DNA of 64,000 bases from Paracoccus sp. DMF-8 (GCF_029309835.1 NZ_JARJHL010000015.1:1-64000); one strand, 5' to 3'; numbered from the stretch's first letter, positions 40,339-50,784 are shown. Notes: a model not told the origin generated them from the sequence alone. Numbers and translations: made by a program.

Positions 40339-42480
40339 GAGGCAGCCGCTCGTGCCGTGACGCGCGGGCGGCGGATGAACCAGATCGCGACGAACGCCAC
40401 CACCAGAACCGCGCCGATCGTATCGCTGAGCGCGCCCGCCGCGGCCAGGGTGAAGGCGGCGGCGACGGCCAGGGCCCGCTCATACAGTTTCAGGCCGTGA
40501 CCCAGCCAGCCGATCACCGCGACCCCCCAAAGGCCGATGGCGACGACGGCCTTGACGACGATATAGGCTACCGCCGGCCAATAGCCGATGGCCGAGGCCA
40601 ATGGACCGCCATCCTGCAACATCAGCGCCGGCGTATAGACCGCCATGAACGGCACGACAAAGCCGGCGGCGGCGATCTTGATCGCCTCCATGCTGATCTT
40701 GAGGCCGCTTTCCTTGGCGATCGGTGCGGCGGCGAAACAGGCAAGCGCCACCGGCGGCGTCAGATCGGCGAGGATGCCGAAATAGAAGACGAACATATGG
40801 CTGATGATCAGCGGCACGCCCAGTTCCAGCAGCGCCGCCCCGGCGATCGAACTGGTGATGATGTAATTCGGGATCGTCGGAATCCCCATCCCCAGGACGA
40901 TGCAGGTCACCGTGGTCAGCAGCAGCGACAGGAACAGGCTGCCCGCGCCGATCTGAGACGATGAAACTGGCCGAAGGTGGTGGCCAGCCCGGTCAGCGTC
41001 ATGGTGCCGATGACGATGCCGACAAGCGCGCAGGCGACGCCCACCGGCAGCGCGGTCTTAGCGCCTTCGGCGAGAGCTTTCGACCACGCTACCACAGGGT
41101 TGCGCGCGCCGCCACTGGCTGACGGCGTTGATCGCCAGCAGCCCCAGCACGATAAAGCCGGTCCAGCCGATCGCGGACCCCTGAGGCCAAGGCTGAACAG
41201 CCCCGCCATCACCAGCCCGAGCCCGATCCACAGGATCATGCGGATCACCCGTCCGGGCAGGCGCAGGATCGATCGACCTGGCAAGGATCAGCACCACCGT
41301 CAGCGCCAGCCCCACCGTGCCCGCATAAAGCGGCGTATAGCCGGAAAACAGCAGCCAGACCAGCGCGGCCAGGGGCAGCAACAGATACCAGCTCGACCCG
41401 GATCGCCGCCTCGCGCACTGGGCAACTGGTCGCGGCGCATCCCGACCAGACCCTTTCGGCCCGCCTCCAGATGGGCCATCCAGAAGGCCGCGCCGAAATA
41501 GAGGATCGCCGGGATCAGCGCCGCCTTGACCACCTCGACATAGGCGATGCCCAAAGTCTCGGCCATGATGAAGGCGACCGCCCCCATCACCGGCGGCATG
41601 AGTTGCCCGCCCATCGAGGCCGTCGCCTCGACGCCCCCCGCGAAGGCCGGGCGATAGCCGAAACGCTTCATCAGCGGGATGGTGAACTGGCCGGTGGTGA
41701 CGACATTGGCCACGCCCGAGCCGGAAATCGTCCCCATCATCGCCGAACTGATGACCGCCACCTTGGCCGGCCCGCCCAGAAGATGCCCGACCAGACCCAA
41801 CGAGACATCGGTGAACAGCTTGATCATTCCGGCCTTTTCAAGAAAGGCGCCGAACAGGATGAAGAGGAAGATATAGGTCGAGCTGACATAGATCGGGATG
41901 CCGTAAATGCCCTCGGTCCCGTAGGCCATATGCTCGATCACCTGACCGAAATCATAGCCGCGGGTCTGCAGCATCCCCGGCAGATGCTGCGCCGAAGAAG
42001 CAATAGGCCAGAAACAGCCCGGAGATGATCGGCAGCGCCGCCCCCATCAGCCACCATGCGGCCAGAAACACCGTGGCGATGCTGATGACGCCCATCGCCA
42101 GATCCATCCGGTTCAGGGCGCCGGCGCGCAGCAAAAGCTCGGTATATTCCCATGACTGATAGGCGGCGACCGCGATGCCGCCGGCGGCGAGACGCCCATG
42201 CAAGCGCCACGATGGCCGGGCCGCGCTTGCGGAAGCCAGGTGCCAGCAGCGGAAATGTCAGCACAAGCAGAAAGGCGACATGGACCGCGCGCACGACCTG
42301 ACTGGCGAAATCGACCAGATGCGCCGCCGTGGCGATCTGGAACAGCGAGAATGCCACCGCGATCCAGAACAGCAGACGGCCTTGCAGGCTATGCGGAAAG
42401 CTGTCCGCCAAAGGGTCATGCAGACCCAGATCGACCTGTCCCTTGGGATCGGGATGTTCGGGCATTGTGGATTGGGACAT
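40293..42480 (-). CDS. TAXI-TRAP fused permease (DctQM fusion), frameshifted
   Basis: Start MSQSTMPEHPDPKGQVDLGL at 42480. Segments in order: LQGRLLFWIAVAFSLFQIATAAHLVDF, QSWEYTELLLRAGALNRMDL, GTEGIYGIPIYVSSTYIFLFILFGAFLEKAG and ISSAMMGTISGSGVANVVTTGQFTIPLMKRFGYRPAFAG. Then come GGQLMPPVMGAVAFIMAETL, CIVLGMGIPTIPNYIITSSI and FGILADLTPPVALACFAAAPIA. These are signatures of the fused 4TM+12TM TAXI permease. At least five indels (near 42195, 41985, 41415, 41275, 40960) interrupt it. It forms a unit with the TAXI receptor upstream and DUF1850 downstream. Confidence 0.85.
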
Positions 42481-42548
42481 CGCGACCTCCAGCGAAAGAA
42501 GGCCCGGCGCGGGGAGCGCCGGGACGGTGGAATGTCAGCGACGGATCA

Positions 42549-43521
42549 TCACTGAAGGATTCCGGCCTCGCGGTAATAACGCTCGGCGCCCGGATGCAGG
42601 GGCAGCGGCAGGCTCGCGGCGGCCTTCGCGAGGTCGATGTCATTGGCCGCCGAATGTGCGGCCTTCAGCGTGTCGAGATTGTCGTAACAGCAGCTTGGTC
42701 ATCTGATAGGCGGTCTCGTCCGAGACCCCGTCATGCGTGACGAGGATATTGATGACCGAGACCGCTCGGCACATCGGCCTCCTGGCCCGTCATAGGTGCC
42801 GGCCGGGATCGGCGCGGGGATGATAGGCCGCGCCCGGCCTTGGCCGCGACATCGGCTCGGGCACCGCCACGACCGTCGATCGGGAGCGAGGTCGCCAGAT
42901 CCTTCAGCGAGGCGACGCCCAGGCCGGCCGATTGCAGCGTGGCGTCGAGCTGGCGGTTCTTGATCAGCTCGACCGATTTCAGCAAAGGGCAGATATTCGA
43001 CCTTTGCCCAGGTCGTCATAGGACATGCCGGCGGCCGGTCGAGGATGGCGCGCGCGTTCAGCTCGGTGCCCGACCGGCGGCGCCGACCGACAGCCGCTTG
43101 CCCTTCAGATCCTCAAGCGTCTTGATACCCGACTCTTTCGAGGCGACGATCTGGATATAGTTCGGATAGATCGCGGCGATGGCGCGCAGCTTGTCCAGCA
43201 GGCGCGGGTAAAGCCCGCCTCGGGATCGCCCGCCACGGCCATCTCGACGGGATCGCCAAGGGCAAAGCCGATCTCGCCCTTGGCCTGTTGCAGCAGGTTC
43301 AGGTTCTCGACCGAGGCCTTCGTCGCCTGCACCTGCGTGCGCGACCCTCGATACTCTTCGCCGTCAGATATCCGACAGCGCCGCACCCATCGGATAATAC
43401 ACGCCCGAGGTGCCGCCGGTCAGGACGTTGATGAATTCCCGTGCCTGCACCGAAAAAGGCGCGGCTGCGATTGCGGCTGCAAAGCCGCGGCGCGGAATGC
43501 GCGCCGGGTCAGTCTGGCCAT
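42549..43521 (-). CDS. TAXI-family TRAP substrate-binding protein 1, heavily frameshifted
   Basis: The start at 43521 gives MARLTRRAFRAA, a Tat-type signal, followed across an indel by the TAXI signature LTGGTSGVYYPMG. Later segments are VQATKASVENLNLLQQAKGEIGFALGD and, at the C-terminus, LHPGAERYYREAGILQ, as in other TAXI receptors. About nine frame changes occur in 970 bp, the densest in the window. Either this is a low-coverage patch or the gene is really decaying. The expected mature protein is about 300 residues. Confidence 0.75.
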
Positions 43522-43774
43522 GTGTCTCTCCCTTTGACAGCCCGCTCTCACGGCCGGCATGTCTCCTTCGGTTATTCTTAGCGATCCTCGCCCATAGCGC
43601 AACTGCGGTTCCAGTGTTGGGTGCCGCTGCGTCAAGCTATCCGCTGCCCGGTTTCCCCGGAACGCGGACGGTTTCGGTCTCGGTTTCCAGGTCCGGCGCA
43701 GACCGTGGGAGCGGCCGCCCCTGCCGGGAGGCTCCGATGCCGGCCGGATGGCTGAGGTGCGGCGACCGAAGACG
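43522..43774. other. Unassigned region before the IS21 fragment
   Basis: No gene supported. It may include the 5' part of the istA remnant in other frames. Confidence 0.4.
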
Positions 43775-43919
43775 CAGATCCGTTCATTCCGATTGTCGAG
43801 GGCTGGCTGGCGGCGGACCGGTTGATGCCGCACAAGCAGCGGCATAGGGCCAAGCGGGTGTTTGACCGGTTCCGCGAGGAATGCGGCTTCACCGGCGGCT
43901 ATGCGATCATCGTAGGATG
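43775..43919 (+). pseudogene. istA: IS21-family transposase IstA fragment
   Basis: Reads PFIPIVEGWLAADRLMPHKQRHRAKRVFDRFREECGFTGGYAI, part of the conserved IstA linker before the DDE domain, then stops at 43919. No catalytic domain follows. A matching istB fragment lies 6.5 kb away on the same strand. Confidence 0.8.
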
Positions 43920-44136
43920 AAGGCCGTGCCCGCCATCGGTTCGAGGGCTTGGTCGACGATTCGGGAACGTGAGCGGCGGGGATCGACCGGGAGACCGTTT
44001 GTTCATGTGGATCCCGGCTCTACACACAATCAGCGCCATAAGCCCAATCTTGCATGCCGTTCCCCTGTCGCACTGGAGTACTGCGCATGCTTGCCCCGCA
44101 GTATTCATGCGCATATATTTCCCGGAGATATGGGGG

Positions 44137-44388
44137 ATGATCATGGCGCAATCCGGTCGCCGGGCGGTAAACCTGACACTTGATCAATCGCTGCTGAGCG
44201 ATGCCCGCGCGCTCGGCATCAGCCTGTCGCGCGCCGCCGAAGCAGGGCTGCGTCAGGCTGTGCATGAAGCGCGTGCCGAGCGGTGGCGGCAGGAGAATGC
44301 GGCCGCCTTGGCCGCTTCGAATGCCTGGGTCGATGAAAAAGGCCCGCCTCTCGGCTGCCTGTCGTCCTTTCTTGATGGCGCGGTTTGA
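44137..44388 (+). CDS. ccdA: CcdA-family antitoxin
   Basis: 83 residues. N-terminal ribbon-helix-helix region RRAVNLTLDQSLLSDARALGISLSRAAEAGLRQAV and a C-terminal tail ENAAALAASNAWVDEKGPPL that wraps the toxin, as in plasmid F CcdA. Start 44137 (or 44143) follows GGAG. It overlaps ccdB by 14 bases. The palindrome ATGCGCAT about 30 bp upstream could be part of the autoregulatory operator. Confidence 0.92.
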   Translation: MIMAQSGRRAVNLTLDQSLLSDARALGISLSRAAEAGLRQAVHEARAERWRQENAAALAASNAWVDEKGPPLGCLSSFLDGAV

Positions 44389-44674
44389 TCTGTATCGGAA
44401 TCCGGACCGGGGTGGCTATCTTCTGGATGTGCAAAGCGATCTGCTTTCGGATCTGAACACGCGGGTCGTTGTGCCCTTGATGCCGCTCGACCATGCGCCA
44501 AGGCCGGCAACAATCCTCAACCCCGTGTTTGACATCCATGAGATCCCCCATGTCATGGTGACACAGTTTCTCTCTGCAGTGCCCACCGGCTTGCTTCGCC
44601 GACCGGCAGGATCAATGGTTCGCCAATCCGAAACGGTGACCCGCGCGCTTGACTTTCTCTATCAGGGGTTTTGA
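44375..44674 (+). CDS. ccdB: CcdB-family gyrase-poison toxin
   Basis: 99 residues, full family length: MARFDLYRNPDRGGYLLDVQ, SDLLSDLNTRVVVPLMPLDHAP, ILNPVFDIHEIPHVMVTQFLSAVP, ending DFLYQGF. CcdB traps DNA gyrase; the coupled CcdA neutralises it. The C-terminal aromatic-Gly-Phe end is typical. It is intact, so the pair may be functional and stabilise the surrounding IS-rich segment. Confidence 0.93.
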   Translation: MARFDLYRNPDRGGYLLDVQSDLLSDLNTRVVVPLMPLDHAPRPATILNPVFDIHEIPHVMVTQFLSAVPTGLLRRPAGSMVRQSETVTRALDFLYQGF

Positions 44675-44814
44675 GCGGGCATAAATGGTGGTTTATCAAT
44701 GCCGTCACGACAGCTTGCTTGGCATGGATGTGCAGAAGAGAGATTGAGCGCCCTCGACATTGTGAAACAGTGTCCAATGCATGCCCCCGCAACGAGAAAT
44801 TCCGCACTTTTCAT

Positions 44815-44840
44815 AACCTCCTGTTCGCAGGAGGTTTTTT
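44815..44840 (+). terminator. Rho-independent terminator
   Basis: Perfect 9-bp stem AACCTCCTG / CAGGAGGTT around a TTCG tetraloop, running into six T. It lies 140 bp after ccdB, so it probably ends the ccdAB transcript. It could also end an unrecognised short RNA in 44675-44814. Confidence 0.88.
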
Positions 44841-45117
44841 ACATTCCGGATGCCTGGTCCGCATTCAGGATCAGGGCCAGGATCCCGGCCAGATCGCCGT
44901 GACGCACCAGATCGAGTGCCATCCGCTTGCCCCTGATCGGCACCGGTGTCGCCACGATCTTCTCGATCAGGCCCCGGATCGCCTCGCGGGCATCGCTTTC
45001 CTGATCGGGTTCGGTCAGTCCGGCGATCATCGCGCGGATGCGGTCGTGATAGGTGTCGGCCGTCTTCGGATGGATCCGCAGGGTCGTGTTGCCACCGTTC
45101 CGCTGTCGCTTTTGCTG
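44839..45117 (-). pseudogene. C-terminal fragment of a large serine recombinase
   Basis: Reads NTTLRIHPKTADTYHDRIRAMIAGL, EPDQESDAREAIRGLIEKIV, then HGDLAGILALILNADQASGM, the conserved tail of resolvase/invertase-type recombinases with the coiled-coil region. It follows the permease stop directly, and its catalytic N-terminus is absent, so it is a relic brought by recombination. Confidence 0.8.
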
Positions 45118-47184
45118 TTACACGGCTGTTTGCGGCCGTTGTCCCGATTGCCCCGACAGATATTGCCGCAAGAGAACGACGCCAAGGATCGCCGCGCCGA
45201 TCAGGGTCGAGACGATTTCCGGCGCGATCATCAGCAGCGCCGCGATGGGCAACAGCAGCCGTTCGACCGTCAGCAGCGGCCCCAACAGCCAGTTGGTGAT
45301 CGCCGCCGACAGCGCCACGATGCCCAGAACCGCGCCCGCGAAGGCCAGCACGAAATCGGGCAGCGTGAAGGCCTGCGTCACCAACAGCAGCGACGGCGAG
45401 AAGACGAAGACGAACGGCACCAGCGCCTTGCCCATCGAAAGCCGAAACGCCGTGTTCCCGGCCTTGAAGCCATTGGCCCCCGCGATCCCGGCCCCCGCAT
45501 AAGCCGCCAGCGCGACCGGCGGCGTCACATCGGCCAGCACGCCGAAATAGAAAACGAAGAAATGCGCGACCAGCGGCTCGACATTCATCATGCCCAGGAC
45601 CGGGGCAGCGACGGCGACCATGATGATGTAATTCGCCGTCGTCGGCACGCCGCAGCCCATCAGCACGCAGACCACGGCGGTCATCAGCAGCGTGAACAGC
45701 AGCGTCAGCGTCTGGATGCTGAACAGTTCGAACGGCAGGACCGCCAGCACGCCATGAAGCGACGTGGCCCAGTTCGCCGCGACCGAGGTGACCATGAAGG
45801 CGATCTTGAAACCCACGCCGGTCAGGGTGACGATGCCGATCACCACGCCGACCAGCGCCGCCGCCGCCGTCACCGCCAGCGATTGACGGGCGCCGGCCAC
45901 GAAGCCTTCATAGATGCCGATGGCGGTTTCGCGGACGCCCTGCACGGCACCCGCCGCCGTGATCCGCTGGATCAGATAGACGACCATGCAGGCGGCAATG
46001 GCCCAGAAGGCCGACAGGAACGGCGTGCGGCCCGACATCAGCATCCACACCAGCAGCACCAGCGGAAATACCGACAGCCAGCCTTCGCGCAGGACTTTCC
46101 ACGCCTTGGGCAGTTCTTCCTGCCGCAGGCCGCGGATGCCGAGGCGCGCGGCCTCCAGATGGACCTGAACCAGCACGCCGAAGAAATGCATGAAGGCCGG
46201 CACGATGGCGGCGATCAGGATGGTGCGCAGCGGGATGCCCAGATATTCGACCATCAGAAAGGCCACCGCACCCATGACCGGCGGTGTGATCTGCCCGCCG
46301 GTCGAGGAGGCCGCCTCGACCGCCGCCGCGAAATGGCGCTTGAAGCCGATCTTGATCATGGCCGGAATCGTCAGCGCGCCGGTGGTCACGGTATTGGCGA
46401 TGGACGAGCCCGAGATCGTGCCGAGCATGGCCGAGGAGATGACCGAGACCTTGGCCGGTCCGCCCGCGAAACGGCCAGCCAGCGCGGTTGCCAGGTCGAT
46501 GAACAACTGCCCCAGACCGATCTTTTGCGCCATCACGCCGAACAGCACGAAATGGAATACATAGGTGGCGATGACCCCAAGCGCGGTGCCGTAGATCCCC
46601 TGCGAAGTCAGGTAAAGATGGCTGACGATGGTGGCCCAGTCCGCGCCGGGATGGACCAGGATCCCCGGCATCGACTTGCCGAAATACGCATAGGCGATGA
46701 ACAGCGCCGCGATGACCGGCAGCGGCCAGCCCATCGAACGGCGCACCGCCTCCATCAGGACCAGCAGCAGAACCGTGCCCATGACAATGTCGATGGCCAG
46801 CGGGTTGCCGACGCGGAACTGCAACTGCGCATAGATCCACGGCACATAGAAGGCGCTGACCGCGCCGCCGATGGCCAGAACCCAGTCGGTCACCGGCACG
46901 CCCAGGATGGCGAAGCCGTCGGTCTTGTGGCGGTTGCGCGCCAGCGCCGAGAAGCTGAGGAAGATGATGAACAGCGACACGCCCATATGCAGCCCGCGAT
47001 GGGTGGTGGCGCGCGGTATGCCGAAGCCGGCGGTATAGAAGTGATAAACCGACAGCAGGAACAGGATGATCCCCGACAGGATGGCGACGGGACGGATGAC
47101 CGTCCGGAAACGTGCCTCGGGGTCGTATTCTTCCTCCAGCGCGCGCAGGTCGGCGTCGGAAAGCTGGCGGGGGGCGTCGGTCAT
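45118..47184 (-). CDS. TAXI-TRAP fused permease 2 (DctQM fusion)
   Basis: Intact, 688 residues from ATG 47184 (MTDAPRQLSDADLRALEEEY). N-terminal four-TM Q-like part, then the M-like part with LTSQGIYGTALGVIATYVFHFVLFG, ISSAMLGTISGSSIANTVTTGALTIPAMIKIG, GGQITPPVMGAVAFLMVEYLG, LMGCGVPTTANYIIMVAVAAP and FGVLADVTPPVALAAYAGAGIAG. TAXI systems import small carboxylates or amino acids such as glutamate; the substrate is unknown. It is paired with the receptor 77 bp upstream. Its perfect frame contrasts with the broken TAXI system 1. Confidence 0.93.
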   Translation of the reverse strand: MTDAPRQLSDADLRALEEEYDPEARFRTVIRPVAILSGIILFLLSVYHFYTAGFGIPRATTHRGLHMGVSLFIIFLSFSALARNRHKTDGFAILGVPVTDWVLAIGGAVSAFYVPWIYAQLQFRVGNPLAIDIVMGTVLLLVLMEAVRRSMGWPLPVIAALFIAYAYFGKSMPGILVHPGADWATIVSHLYLTSQGIYGTALGVIATYVFHFVLFGVMAQKIGLGQLFIDLATALAGRFAGGPAKVSVISSAMLGTISGSSIANTVTTGALTIPAMIKIGFKRHFAAAVEAASSTGGQITPPVMGAVAFLMVEYLGIPLRTILIAAIVPAFMHFFGVLVQVHLEAARLGIRGLRQEELPKAWKVLREGWLSVFPLVLLVWMLMSGRTPFLSAFWAIAACMVVYLIQRITAAGAVQGVRETAIGIYEGFVAGARQSLAVTAAAALVGVVIGIVTLTGVGFKIAFMVTSVAANWATSLHGVLAVLPFELFSIQTLTLLFTLLMTAVVCVLMGCGVPTTANYIIMVAVAAPVLGMMNVEPLVAHFFVFYFGVLADVTPPVALAAYAGAGIAGANGFKAGNTAFRLSMGKALVPFVFVFSPSLLLVTQAFTLPDFVLAFAGAVLGIVALSAAITNWLLGPLLTVERLLLPIAALLMIAPEIVSTLIGAAILGVVLLRQYLSGQSGQRPQTAV

Positions 47185-47260
47185 GCGGTCATCCTGCGTT
47201 TCTGGTCGCTGGTGCGGGCGCGGACCGGTCGGACCGCGCCCTTGATGGACGGGGTCGCGC

Positions 47261-48262
47261 CTATTCCAGCGCGCCGGCTTCCTTGTAGAAACGTTCAGCA
47301 CCCGGATGGAAGGGGATGCCCGCGCCCTGCGTGGCATTTTCCAGCGTGATCATCTTGCCCTTGGCGTGGCCCGCGGCGAACAGCTTTTGCGTGTTCTCGT
47401 TGTAAAGCGCCTTGACGATGCCGTAGATCAGTTCATCGGACTGGTCGGCGCTGGTCACAAGCTGGGCGCCAACCGACAGCGTGGCGACATCGGCATCCTG
47501 CCCGTCATAGGTTCCGGCGGGAACGGTATCGGTGGCGAAGAACGTATAGGCCTCGCGCAGCTTGTCGGCCTCGGCGCCCGCAATGGGCACCAGCGTCACG
47601 TCATGCTGGCTGGCCAGTTCGGCGATAGCCCCCGCCGGATAACCGCCGACGAAGAAAAAGGCGTCCATCGCCCCGTCACGCATCCGGTCCGCGGCCTGAT
47701 CGGGTTTCAGATATTCGGGCCGGATGTCGGATTCGGACAGGCCGAAAGCCTCAAGGATGATCTTGGCATCGACCAGCGTGCCGGAACCCGGCTCATCCAG
47801 CGAGACCCGCTTGCCCTTCAGGTCCGCGACCGAGGCGATTCCGGCATCCTTGCGCGCCACCAGATGGATGCTTTCCGGGTAGAGGTTGGCGATCAGGCGC
47901 AGCTTTTCGACTGCGGGCTGGCCTTCCCACAGGCCGGTGCCGGTCTGCGCCCAATAGGCGACGTCCGACTGACTGAATCCTGCCTCCATCGCGCCGCCAT
48001 TGATGGCATTCACGTTGCCGACCGACCCGTTCGAAGCCACCGCCGTCGAGACCAGCCCCGGCACCCCGCAAGAACCACCGTCCTCGCAAGCCCGCGAGCC
48101 GGGCGGATTCGAGATCGAATTCGCGATCAGCCCGCCGATCGGGTAACAGGTGCCCGCCGTTCCGCCGGTGCCGATGCGGAAGAACGACATTTCCTGTGCC
48201 GCCACGACCTGACCGAACGATGCGGCCACGGCAAGTGCGGCGAACAATGACCTGAGCTTCAT
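47261..48262 (-). CDS. TAXI-family TRAP substrate-binding protein 2
   Basis: 333 residues, intact. Signal peptide MKLRSLFAALAVAASFGQVVAAQ; TAXI signature RIGTGGTAGTCYPIGGLIAN; SIHLVARKDAGIASVADLKGKRVSLDEPGSGT. C-terminal FHPGAERFYKEAGALE. AGGGA seven bases before ATG 48262 sets the start. It resembles receptor 1 in its C-terminal motif but differs enough to suggest another ligand. Confidence 0.93.
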   Translation of the reverse strand: MKLRSLFAALAVAASFGQVVAAQEMSFFRIGTGGTAGTCYPIGGLIANSISNPPGSRACEDGGSCGVPGLVSTAVASNGSVGNVNAINGGAMEAGFSQSDVAYWAQTGTGLWEGQPAVEKLRLIANLYPESIHLVARKDAGIASVADLKGKRVSLDEPGSGTLVDAKIILEAFGLSESDIRPEYLKPDQAADRMRDGAMDAFFFVGGYPAGAIAELASQHDVTLVPIAGAEADKLREAYTFFATDTVPAGTYDGQDADVATLSVGAQLVTSADQSDELIYGIVKALYNENTQKLFAAGHAKGKMITLENATQGAGIPFHPGAERFYKEAGALE

Positions 48263-48289
48263 GAGCATATCCCTGTGCTTTGGTGTTCT

Positions 48290-48650
48290 GGGGCAGGTTA
48301 GCCCCGAGCTACAGGCATCGACAACCGTCATGTCCTGAAAACTGCATCCTGATCGGATATCGGGCACATGATGCGGGTGCTTGATCATTGGCCGGCGCCA
48401 GCACCCGCCCCAGATCATCGAGACCGATTGCCAGATCGAACCGGACAATATCAAGGGCAGCACGCCTGTCGCCTTCGGCATCCACGGCCCGGTCCTCATG
48501 GTCAGGCAATGGCGGTTTCAACCGGATTGCCTTTCGCCTTGGTGCTGCGGGCGGGCCTGCTGCTGGCAAAGCGGTGGGAACCGGGCTGACATGAAAGGCG
48601 AGCGGCGACAATCCGGCGCCGCTCGTCCTCCCGGCAAAAACGACCCTGCG
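48290..48650. other. Intergenic region without supported gene
   Basis: Open frames on both strands, none with family likeness or a ribosome-binding site. It probably holds the TAXI-2 promoter (minus strand). A short foreign fragment is possible. Confidence 0.4.
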
Positions 48651-50072
48651 TCAGTCCCAGATGCGGGGATCGACGCCCTTCGCTATGCCGGGATGGTCCC
48701 TCAGGCTGAAATGGGGCACCTCTCCGGTCTTGCGCTGTGCGAAATAGTCGCGGGTCAGCGCCACAACCGTGCCCGACAGCGCCATGATGGCGATCAGGTT
48801 GATCGTCGCCATCAGCCCCATCGAGGCATCGGCAAGATTGAACACCGTCGCCACCGCCTGAAGCGCGCCCCAGATCACCATGACCAGCACCAGCACGCGC
48901 AATACCGTCAAGCCAGTCCGGTTCCCGATCCCCAGAAAGGCCAGGGCCATCTCGGAATAGGCATAGTTGCCGATGATCGAGGTAAAGGCAAAGAAGAAGA
49001 TCGCCACCGCCACGAACCACGGCCCGATCCCGCCGATATGATCGGCCAGCGCCGATTGCGTCAGTTGCGTGCCGGTCAGTTCCCCGCCCGGAACATAGAC
49101 GCCCGACAGCAGGATCATCAGCGCTGTGCAGGTGCAGATCAGGATCGTGTCGATAAAGACGCCGAAAGCCTGCACGAACCCCTGGCTGGACGGGTGGTGC
49201 GGGTTGGGCGTCGCGGCAGCGGCGATGTTCGGGGCCGAGCCCATCCCGGCCTCGTTCGAGAACAACCCGCGCTTTACCCCGTTCAGCATCGCGGCCATGA
49301 CGCCGCCGGTGATGCCGCCCGCCGCCTCGACCAGGCCGAAGGCATTGGCGATGATCTGCCACAGCATGGCGGGCACATGGCCAAGGTTCATGGCCACCAC
49401 GATCAGCGCGACCAGCAGATAGACCCCGGCCATGAAGGGGACGACCTTTTCCGCCACCACGGCGATCTGCCGGATGCCGCCGAAGATGACGATGGCGGTC
49501 AGCGCGGCCAGCCCCGGGCCCGTGACCAGCTTGGGGATGCCGAAGGCCCCGACCATCGCATCGGCGATGGAATTGGCCTGCACCGCGTTGAAGACCAGCC
49601 CGAAGGACAGGATCAGGCAGACCGAGAAGATCCCGCCCAGCCAGGGCAGGCCCAGTCCCCGCGCGATATAGAAGGCCGGGCCGCCGCGATAGACGGCATC
49701 GGCGTCGCTGGTATCGCGGACCTTGTAGAGCTGCGCCAGCGTCGATTCCGCATAGGCCGTGGCCATGCCGACCAGCGCCACCATCCACATCCAGAAGATC
49801 GCCCCCGGCCCGCCAAGCACCAGTGCGACCGCGACCCCGGCGATATTTCCGGTGCCCACGCGTGACGCCAGGCTGGTGCACAGCGCCTGGAAGGGCGAGA
49901 TCCCCTGCCGGTCGGTCTCGGGCGCTGCCGAGATCGAGCGGACCATTTCGCCGAAATGCAGGATCTGCTGAAATCGCAGGCGGATGGTAAAGTATATCCC
50001 GACAGCCAACAGGCCGTAGATCAGAATATATCCCCAGAAAATTGTGTTCAGAAAGTCGATGATCGCTGTCAT
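48651..50072 (-). CDS. AGCS-family sodium:alanine/glycine symporter
   Basis: 473 residues, intact, with about 11 TM helices. Family motifs: SPFQALCTSLASRVGTGNIAGVA, GGPGAIFWMWMVALVGMATAYAESTLAQLYKVRD, GGPAFYIARGLG and NGVKRGLFSNEAGMGSAPNIAAAA. Na+-driven uptake of alanine or glycine. It lies between TAXI-2 and IS debris; its relation to the TAXI genes is unclear. Confidence 0.93.
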   Translation of the reverse strand: MTAIIDFLNTIFWGYILIYGLLAVGIYFTIRLRFQQILHFGEMVRSISAAPETDRQGISPFQALCTSLASRVGTGNIAGVAVALVLGGPGAIFWMWMVALVGMATAYAESTLAQLYKVRDTSDADAVYRGGPAFYIARGLGLPWLGGIFSVCLILSFGLVFNAVQANSIADAMVGAFGIPKLVTGPGLAALTAIVIFGGIRQIAVVAEKVVPFMAGVYLLVALIVVAMNLGHVPAMLWQIIANAFGLVEAAGGITGGVMAAMLNGVKRGLFSNEAGMGSAPNIAAAATPNPHHPSSQGFVQAFGVFIDTILICTCTALMILLSGVYVPGGELTGTQLTQSALADHIGGIGPWFVAVAIFFFAFTSIIGNYAYSEMALAFLGIGNRTGLTVLRVLVLVMVIWGALQAVATVFNLADASMGLMATINLIAIMALSGTVVALTRDYFAQRKTGEVPHFSLRDHPGIAKGVDPRIWD

Positions 50073-50376
50073 GGCACGTCCTTTCTTATTTCCGGCGGTG
50101 GGTTTCCCCGACGCCGTTCATGACATGAATGTGACACACCAGCGCCATCATGGGCAACGTGTGACCGTAAACACCTTGCTGGCCGCAGGGTTTCAGAGAC
50201 TTTGCCGTGAAATCCTGCGGCGGTCGGGGTGCTACAGGTTCCATCATCTGACCGGTTGCGCCATCCGCCGGGGATGGCCGGTGCTTCGGTCCAACAGTCA
50301 TTTCCGCGCCTTCGGCTTGTCGCAACTGCTCAAGGCCGAGATGGCTGAACGCGGGCTACGCTCGATCCCCTGTCAC
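50073..50376. other. Unassigned region upstream of the istB fragment
   Basis: No gene supported. The last part may be the frame-disturbed 5' end of istB. Confidence 0.4.
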
Positions 50377-50775
50377 ATGAAGGCCGCGCTTCCCGGCCTG
50401 CAAGGACCTGTCCGGCTCGACTTCGCCGCCAGCGAGATCAACAAAGCCCTCGTGCGCCAACCGCATCGACCCGAGTTCATGGACGCGGCCGGGAATGTGA
50501 TCCTGATCGGCGCGCCCGGAACGGGGAAAAGCCATGTCGCGACCGCCCTCGACGTTCAGGCCATCGAGCATCACCGCAAATGCGTGCGCCTCTTTTCGAC
50601 CGTCGAACTGGTGAATCCGCTGGAACAGGAAAAGGCGCAGGCAAAGGCCGGAAAGATCGCAGAGGCGCTGGTGGAGACCGAATTGGTGATCCTCGACGAG
50701 CTGGGATACCTGCCTTTCAGCGCCTCGGGCGGTGCGCTGTTGTTCCACCTTCTCGGCAAACTCTGCCAGCGCACT
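50377..50775 (+). pseudogene. istB: IS21-family helper ATPase IstB, truncated
   Basis: Reads LDFAASEINKALVRQPHRPEFMDAAGNVILIGAPGTGKSHVATALDVQAIEHH with the Walker A GAPGTGKSH, then STVELVNPLEQEKAQAKAGK and VILDELGYLPFSASGGALLFHLLGKL with Walker B and sensor region. It then runs into unrelated IS256-like sequence; about 90 C-terminal residues are missing. Confidence 0.9.
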
Positions 50776-50784
50776 GCTCGATCT

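Noticed and set aside
44671..47349. 892-codon plus-strand open frame rich in Arg, His, Gln and Asp
   Set aside because: It is antisense to the intact TAXI-TRAP permease 2; its composition is what reading a GC-rich membrane-protein gene backwards gives.
48381..49865. Plus-strand 494-codon frame
   Set aside because: Mostly antisense to the intact AGCS symporter gene; the non-overlapping part has no family likeness.
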